Source of the DNA: Roseicyclus sp965662675
GTDB lineage: Bacteria; Pseudomonadota; Alphaproteobacteria; Rhodobacterales; Rhodobacteraceae
Length of the DNA: 10,402 nucleotides
NCBI RefSeq assembly: GCF_965662675.1
Contig: NZ_CBFIIK010000100.1
Coordinates: 1-10,402 of the forward strand
Reading direction: 5' to 3'
The notes beneath the pieces are model-generated. The model saw nothing but the letters and a program-made list of their open reading frames with translations. It did not search any database and had not been told where the DNA came from. How positions within the stretch are numbered: the first letter of the stretch is position 1; the number at the start of each line of letters is the position of its first letter. Of this stretch, positions 6,457-10,402 are shown piece by piece. The translations under genes and the position numbers were made by a program.

Positions 6457-7416
6457 CTAGGGGTGGCGCAAGGGCGGGCTGGCAGCCAAGACACGATCGC
6501 GCGCGCGTTCACGGGCAAAGACATAAAGCCCCGCCCCCGCGATCAAAACGATCCCGACCCAGACGACATGGCGCGGCACCTCGGCGAAGATCAGCCAGCC
6601 CCACAAAAGCGCCAAGGGCAGCGCCGCATATTCATAAGAGGCCACGACAGAGGCATTGCCGAGCTTGTAGGCCATGCCCATACAATACCCGATCGCCGCC
6701 GACATGACCCCGATCCCCGCAAAGACCCAGAGATCTTGCTGTTCGGGCCAAACCCATGCGCGCAAAAGGAAGATCGCCGACGGATGCGTCAGCCCTTCGG
6801 CGAAACGCCCATCGCCGGCCACGACAAAGAACAGCGCCGAGACCGTCAGGAATGTCAGCTGGATATAGAACGCCAAGCTTGAGGCGGCGGTGTAGGCGCC
6901 AAGCTTGCGGGTCAACACCTGCATCCCGGCATAGCAACACGCCGCCGCGACCGGCAACAAAAGGCTCGCCCGCCCGATATCGCCCCAATCCACACCCGGC
7001 GCCATCATCACCGCCACACCGACAAGCCCGATCAGCACCGCCGCGATCCGGTGCCGCCCCACCGTCTCGCCCAAGAGCGGAATGGCCAAGATGGTGATGA
7101 AAAGCGGCGCCACGAAGAACAGAGCCGTAGCCGCCCCAAGTGGCATCACGGCCAGCGCCGAGAAAAACAGCATGTTGGAAAACACCACCAGTACCGCCCG
7201 CAGCATGTGCAAGGCCGGGCGATCCGTACGCAACAGCGCCACGCCCCCCTCCATCTGGACAAGCACCAAGGTGATTGTCACACCGATCACAGAACGGACG
7301 AAAACCATCTGGTGCAGCGGGTATTCACCCGACAAAAGCTTGATCCCCACATCGTTGAGCGATCCGCACAGAACACCAAGCAAGATGAAGAGAATCGCAC
7401 GCAATGAGGTGCTCAT
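6457..7416 (-). CDS. DMT superfamily (EamA-type) membrane transporter
   Basis: The 319-aa protein is almost entirely hydrophobic helices, about ten by eye, in two halves of about 140 residues: the twofold EamA repeat of the drug/metabolite transporter superfamily. The first half carries GIKLLSGEYPLHQMVFVRS and then LGAATALFFVAPLFITILA; the second half ends SYEYAALPLALLWGWLIFAEVP, the typical EamA C-terminal signature. It probably sits in the inner membrane as an exporter or importer of a small metabolite; the substrate cannot be told. The ATG at 7416 overlaps the stop of the upstream acetyltransferase in an ATGA arrangement, so translation is likely coupled. A small hairpin (AGGGC/GCCCT, 7421-7433) lies just before the start. 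A longer reading frame exists upstream but runs through the acetyltransferase gene. Confidence 0.88.
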   Translation of the reverse strand: MSTSLRAILFILLGVLCGSLNDVGIKLLSGEYPLHQMVFVRSVIGVTITLVLVQMEGGVALLRTDRPALHMLRAVLVVFSNMLFFSALAVMPLGAATALFFVAPLFITILAIPLLGETVGRHRIAAVLIGLVGVAVMMAPGVDWGDIGRASLLLPVAAACCYAGMQVLTRKLGAYTAASSLAFYIQLTFLTVSALFFVVAGDGRFAEGLTHPSAIFLLRAWVWPEQQDLWVFAGIGVMSAAIGYCMGMAYKLGNASVVASYEYAALPLALLWGWLIFAEVPRHVVWVGIVLIAGAGLYVFARERARDRVLAASPPLRHP

Positions 7417-7931
7417 GGGCAGGGCTCGGCCCTCAATCGCGCGCATAACGCCTTGCCCGCGGGCCACGTGACCCGACAACTTTGGACCAACGCGCCAAGC
7501 ATCTCATCGGCGAAGGCCGGGCCTTCGATACCGCCCCAATTGCGATAGATAGCGCGCGTGGGGTGATTGCCGCACAACACCTCGAGCCAAAGCGGGTCGT
7601 CCCCCGCAAGGTCGGCCACCGCAGCAATCAGCGCGCGTCCCGCCCCAACCCCGCGCGCATGGGCAGCGACATGAAGGCTGGAAAGATAAAGCCCCTCCGC
7701 CCCGCGCCGATCATGGGTCGCAAAGCCGATCACCCCGCCCTGCCGCCCCTCAAGGATCAGCGTCTTGTCCAAAATGCCCGAGCTGGCTGACCATAGCCGC
7801 GCCATGAGCGCATCAAGCGGCGCGCCCAATGCGCCTTCGGGCAAGAGCCCTGCATAATCGCGCCGCCAATTGCCCGCGTGCAGCGCGGCGATGGCGGGCA
7901 GATCGGCGATGGTGGCAGGGCGCAATTGCAT
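7413..7931 (-). CDS. GNAT family N-acetyltransferase
   Basis: The 172-aa protein fits a single GNAT domain, which moves an acetyl group from acetyl-CoA to an amine. Seen: an N-terminal LRPATIADLPAIAALH stretch (3-18) typical of these enzymes, the CoA-pyrophosphate loop HARGVGAGRAL (91-101, the R-x-x-G-x-G/A motif), and a following WLEVLCGNHPTRAIYRNWGG (115-134), in which N-x-x-A/R-x-x-Y-x-x-x-G is the usual fourth motif. The substrate is unknown. The ATG at 7931 is the sensible start, because the frame further upstream runs through tRNA-Val. Its ribosome binding site is weak. The gene starts 58 bp after tRNA-Val(TAC) and overlaps the transporter by ATGA; acetyltransferase and exporter may act on the same compound, but that is only a guess from pairing. 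Confidence 0.85.
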   Translation of the reverse strand: MQLRPATIADLPAIAALHAGNWRRDYAGLLPEGALGAPLDALMARLWSASSGILDKTLILEGRQGGVIGFATHDRRGAEGLYLSSLHVAAHARGVGAGRALIAAVADLAGDDPLWLEVLCGNHPTRAIYRNWGGIEGPAFADEMLGALVQSCRVTWPAGKALCARLRAEPCP

Positions 7932-7989
7932 GACCGCGACCCTGACGCGGAACGGGCGGCCCGGCAAGCGGTCTTGCAAAGAGAACGGC

Positions 7990-8065
<76 letters not shown>

Positions 8066-8076
8066 AAAGCCCGCGC

Positions 8077-8105
8077 CTGATAGCCTGCGCATCGCGACAG
8101 GGCAA
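8077..8105 (-). promoter_or_regulatory. Probable promoter of tRNA-Val (TAC)
   Basis: On the minus strand TTGCCC (8105-8100) is followed after 17 bases by TATCAG (8082-8077), four of six matches at -10. The -10 ends 11 bases before the tRNA 5' end. Confidence 0.4.
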
Positions 8106-8145
8106 GACCCGCCAAGCGGATCCGAGGCAGAAGATCGGAAGAAAA

Positions 8146-8220
8146 TGGTGGGTGATGAGGGATTTGAACCCCCGACATCTTCGATGTGAACGAAGCGCTC
8201 TACCACTGAGCTAATCACCC
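8146..8220 (-). tRNA. tRNA-Val (CAC)
   Basis: The minus strand folds as a cloverleaf: acceptor GGGTGAT/ATCACCC, anticodon stem CTTCG/CGAAG with loop TTCACAT and anticodon CAC, T arm with GGTTCAAAT, discriminator A and encoded CCA (8146-8148). Length 75 nt, with one base fewer in the D loop than its neighbour. It reads GTG. It begins 16 bases after the stop codon of the HU-like gene. Confidence 0.96.
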
Positions 8221-8233
8221 GCCGGGTGGAGGG

Positions 8234-8262
8234 TCTTTAGCTATCCTCGCCTGCGGCTGCAA
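8234..8262 (-). promoter_or_regulatory. Possible promoter of tRNA-Val (CAC), overlapping the end of the HU-like gene
   Basis: On the minus strand TTGCAG (8262-8257), 17 bases, then TAAAGA (8239-8234); the -10 begins with the TAA stop codon of the HU-like gene and ends 13 bases before the tRNA. Both elements match at about half the positions, so support comes mainly from the geometry shared with the other three tRNAs. Confidence 0.3.
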
Positions 8263-8755
8263 GAGGGGTTTCTTTATCGCCGCCGCCTGCGCCCGCGTCA
8301 TTTGCGCGTTTGAGCTTGATCGTCAGCACATCACCGCCCGCCCCTTCGGTATTGCGCCGCTTGATCGACAGTTTTCCCAAGGGCGGCAGGACCAACTCAT
8401 CATTGGAATCGATCGCGCGGCCAAGTTCGTCGAGCAAGACATCGATCAAGGTCTTCGCATCAGTGCGCTTTACCGGGGCCTTTGCACAAACCGCATCCAG
8501 CAATGCCTGACGCTTGAAGCGGGTATCGGGCGCGGCCGCAACGGCGGGTTCCTTCGCCGCGTCAGGGGTTGTGTCTTGCTTCGGCGGTTCGACTGCGCGC
8601 AGATGCCCGCGCTGCGGCGCGGCGGCCGTGTCTTGTTTGATGGGCGCGACCGCGGGCGTTGTGCTGGCGGCTGCGCCGCGCGCCTTCGGTCCCGCGGCGG
8701 TTGCGCGCGCCTTTGTCGTTCTCGTTGATGTGCCGGATTTACTGCTTCGTGCCAT
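8237..8755 (-). CDS. HU/IHF-like DNA-binding protein with a long basic N-terminal tail
   Basis: The 172-aa protein has two parts. Residues 1-77 are low-complexity, rich in Ala, Lys, Arg, Thr and Pro, histone-H1-like, with KQDT occurring twice (40-43 and 59-62). Residues 78-150 resemble HU/IHF: helices RFKRQALLDAVCAKAP and RTDAKTLIDVLLDELGRAI, then DELVLPPLGKLSIKRR, equivalent to the LPGFGTFSV strand of HU. The usual arm with the RNPxTG proline motif that wedges into DNA is absent; a short NTEGAGGD turn leads straight into LTIKLKR. It probably binds or compacts DNA in the nucleoid but may not bend it as HU does. The ATG at 8755 has GGAG 8 bases upstream. It follows the deacetylase by about 100 bp and is followed at once by tRNA-Val genes. 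Confidence 0.75.
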   Translation of the reverse strand: MARSSKSGTSTRTTKARATAAGPKARGAAASTTPAVAPIKQDTAAAPQRGHLRAVEPPKQDTTPDAAKEPAVAAAPDTRFKRQALLDAVCAKAPVKRTDAKTLIDVLLDELGRAIDSNDELVLPPLGKLSIKRRNTEGAGGDVLTIKLKRANDAGAGGGDKETPLAAAGEDS

Positions 8756-8802
8756 TTACCATACTCCCGAAGGGCGCCGTTGTTCTGATCATGTCCGGCG
8801 CA

Positions 8803-8824
8803 AGACTGACTCGGGGATCAGTCT
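8803..8824. repeat. Perfect 7-bp inverted repeat upstream of the HU-like gene
   Basis: AGACTGA (8803-8809) and TCAGTCT (8818-8824) are perfect inverted arms around an 8-base spacer. It lies 33 bases after the deacetylase stop and 48 bases before the HU-like start. It could be an operator or a weak hairpin terminator; there is no T-run after it on the minus strand. Confidence 0.4.
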
Positions 8825-8856
8825 ATCGAAAGATGTTCGTATTTACCATTGGCGCG

Positions 8857-9654
8857 CTACCCCAGCGGCGTGGCCTCCGTCATCCGCTGCTCAGTCCAAA
8901 GCGGCCAGCCCAGCAATTCGGACACGGTCACAAACCGATACCCCTGCGCCATCAGCACATCCAAAATGCGCGGCAGGTTGCGCACCGTCTCTTCCACGAT
9001 GTCATGCGACAAGATCACCGCGCCGGGATCGGCATTGGCGATGATGTGATCGGAAATGTCCAAGCCACCGGGGCGGCGCCAATCTTGCGGATCGACCGAC
9101 CATAGGATTGTCGGCAGACCGCGTGCCAGCCGAACCATACGGCTTTGGCGCAGGTCGAACTCTCCGTAAGGCGGGCGCATGAGGACCGGGCTGAACCCGG
9201 TGGCAGCCGCAACGGCAAGGGCCGCGCGGTCGATCTGATCGAGTATGGCGCTGTCGGACATCTGGCTCATATGCGGATGCGACCAGCTATGGTTGCCGAT
9301 CTCGTGCCCCTCGCGGGCGATACGCGCCACCAGACCGGGCGCTTGCACGACACGGTTTCCGATCACGAAAAAACTTGCCTTGACCCGCCGGGAGGCAAGA
9401 ATGTCCAATACGCGTGGCGTTCGGATAGCGTGCGGCCCATCATCGAAGGTCAGCGCCAGAACACGCTCATTTGTCCGTATTCGGCCGATTTGATCGACAA
9501 ATTCGCCATTTTCCGCGACGTGAAAGGGGCGTTGGCGCAAGGCGGGCCGCTGGAGATCCTGACCAAAGGCCAAGCGCGGCCAAAGTGCCGTAGCCCCGAA
9601 ACCCATGGCGCCTTGCAAAACGGCACGCCGTGTCTTGTTTTCGTTGTTCGGCAT
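8857..9654 (-). CDS. Polysaccharide deacetylase (NodB homology domain) with a Tat-type signal peptide
   Basis: The 265-aa protein is a carbohydrate esterase family 4 enzyme, which removes acetyl groups from N-acetylglucosamine polymers such as peptidoglycan or chitin-like glycans with a divalent metal. All NodB motifs are present: TFDDGP (69-74; catalytic base Asp71 and metal-binding Asp72), HSWSH (122-126, metal-binding His122 and His126), RPPYG (160-164), DPQDW (188-192) and LSHD with His217. The N-terminus has TRRAVLQG (8-15), a twin-arginine motif, then a hydrophobic stretch and a plausible cleavage after AFG at 31, so it is likely exported folded to the periplasm. The ATG at 9654 puts the RR motif at the right place and has GAGG 7 bases upstream; earlier in-frame starts near 9705 and 9741 have no ribosome binding site and would bury the signal. 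A TTGACA at 9710-9705 could be its -35, but no good -10 follows. Its substrate is unknown. Confidence 0.9.
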   Translation of the reverse strand: MPNNENKTRRAVLQGAMGFGATALWPRLAFGQDLQRPALRQRPFHVAENGEFVDQIGRIRTNERVLALTFDDGPHAIRTPRVLDILASRRVKASFFVIGNRVVQAPGLVARIAREGHEIGNHSWSHPHMSQMSDSAILDQIDRAALAVAAATGFSPVLMRPPYGEFDLRQSRMVRLARGLPTILWSVDPQDWRRPGGLDISDHIIANADPGAVILSHDIVEETVRNLPRILDVLMAQGYRFVTVSELLGWPLWTEQRMTEATPLG

Positions 9655-9742
9655 GTTGCGCCTCACCCCGCCCAAGTCACGAGGGGAAAGCAGTAAGGCA
9701 GCCATGTCAAAGACATTTTTTTCACGCGGTACCTGAAACATG

Positions 9743-9772
9743 AAAAACGCCGCGCATTCGGCGCGGCGTTTT
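9743..9772 (-). terminator. Rho-independent terminator of lon
   Basis: A perfect 12-bp stem (9744-9755 with 9761-9772) and a 5-base loop lie 22 bases after the lon stop. Read on the minus strand the GC-rich core is followed by five T residues (9747-9743). The A/T ends of the stem are symmetric, so it may also act on the plus strand. Confidence 0.85.
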
Positions 9773-9794
9773 CAGCACTGGCTGTGCCGGGTGA

Positions 9795-10402
9795 TCAATG
9801 GGCGGTCGCGCCCTCACCACCCTTGTCGGTCAAGCGCGCAGCAGCGGCGGCGGCCTCGGCCTCTTCATCCCAATCGATCGCCTCGGGCTGACGCACCAAG
9901 GCATGCGACAACACCTCGGTCACATGGCTGACCGGAATGATATTGAGGCCCTGCTTCACATTATCGGGGATCTCGGGCAGGTCTTTTTCGTTCTCCGCCG
10001 GGATCATCACGGTCGTGATGCCCCCACGCAGCGCCGCCAGAAGCTTTTCCTTCAGCCCACCGATGGGCAGAACATTGCCTCGCAGCGTTACCTCGCCAGT
10101 CATGGCGATGTCGCGGCGCACCGGGATCTGGGTCAAGACCGACACGATGGATGTGACCATCGCGATGCCCGCGCTTGGCCCATCCTTGGGCGTCGCCCCC
10201 TCGGGCACATGGACATGGATATCCCAACTGTCCAGACGGGGCGGCTTGACGCCGATCCGGGGTGCGATGGAACGGACATAGCTTGCCGCCGCATCGATGG
10301 ATTCCTTCATCACATCGCCCAGCTTGCCGGTGGTCTTCATCCGCCCCTTGCCCGCAAGGCGCAGCGCCTCGATCGACAACAAATCGCCGCCGACACTGGT
10401 CC
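9795..10402 (-). CDS. lon: ATP-dependent Lon protease, C-terminal part (runs off the right edge)
   Basis: Lon degrades misfolded and specific regulatory proteins in the cytoplasm as a hexameric AAA+ protease; in Caulobacter its substrates include CcrM, DnaA and SciP. About 201 residues lie in the window, starting within the conserved TSVGGDLLSIEA at the head of the protease domain. The catalytic dyad is visible: Ser in PKDGPSAG (codon 10175-10173) and Lys, the second one in GGLKEKLLAA (codon 10046-10044), 43 residues apart as in E. coli Lon. LPEIPDNVKQGLNI follows, and then a short tail rich in Glu and Ala ending GGEGATAH. The frame is open to the right edge, so the N-terminal and AAA+ domains are outside. 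It is closed by the hairpin terminator just downstream. Confidence 0.96.
   Translation of the reverse strand, partial: TSVGGDLLSIEALRLAGKGRMKTTGKLGDVMKESIDAAASYVRSIAPRIGVKPPRLDSWDIHVHVPEGATPKDGPSAGIAMVTSIVSVLTQIPVRRDIAMTGEVTLRGNVLPIGGLKEKLLAALRGGITTVMIPAENEKDLPEIPDNVKQGLNIIPVSHVTEVLSHALVRQPEAIDWDEEAEAAAAAARLTDKGGEGATAH

Noticed and set aside
6312..6707. A plus-strand open frame of 131 codons starting MARLTGLEPATPGVTGRYSNQ
   Set aside because: Its beginning is the antisense of tRNA-Asp, another classic false gene, and the rest is antisense to the transporter.

Overview
This window looks like ordinary chromosome from an alphaproteobacterium, most likely a member of the Rhodobacterales. The evidence is the GC-rich sequence, a CtrA response regulator with the small CtrA-inhibitor-type protein SciP directly upstream, and MnmA and LigA sequences of alphaproteobacterial character. 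The assignment rests on family recognition by eye; no database search was possible. Coding density is high, and no stretch over 300 bases lacks a gene.

Layout. The left part (1-4731) is all on the minus strand: sciP, ctrA, ligA and recG, read from right to left. ligA and recG overlap and form an obvious operon for DNA repair; recG runs off the left edge with about the first 458 codons present. sciP and ctrA form a cell-cycle control pair. The short region between them carries two GANTC sites and a near-consensus CtrA box. Going right from sciP, mnmA (tRNA 2-thiouridine synthesis) is transcribed divergently on the plus strand and has a recognisable promoter.

The middle (6088-8220) holds four minus-strand tRNA genes: two identical tRNA-Asp(GTC) copies, and tRNA-Val(TAC) next to tRNA-Val(CAC). 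All four encode their own CCA. Each is preceded at short distance by a promoter-like pair TTGnnn-N17-TAnnnn. Between the Val and Asp tRNAs lies a two-gene unit, a GNAT acetyltransferase whose stop overlaps the start of a DMT/EamA transporter.

The right part (8237-10402), also minus strand, starts at the right edge with the C-terminal third of Lon protease, closed by a strong hairpin terminator. It is followed by a Tat-signal polysaccharide deacetylase and then an HU-like protein with a long Ala/Lys/Pro-rich N-terminal tail and a shortened DNA-bending arm. The HU-like gene ends only 16 bases before tRNA-Val(CAC).

I see no mobile element, CRISPR array, phage gene or convincing new system. The most interesting points are the regulatory architecture of ctrA, the CtrA C-terminus without the AA degron known from Caulobacter, the divergent HU-like protein in the position where hupB is often found, and the deacetylase gene lying between lon and it.
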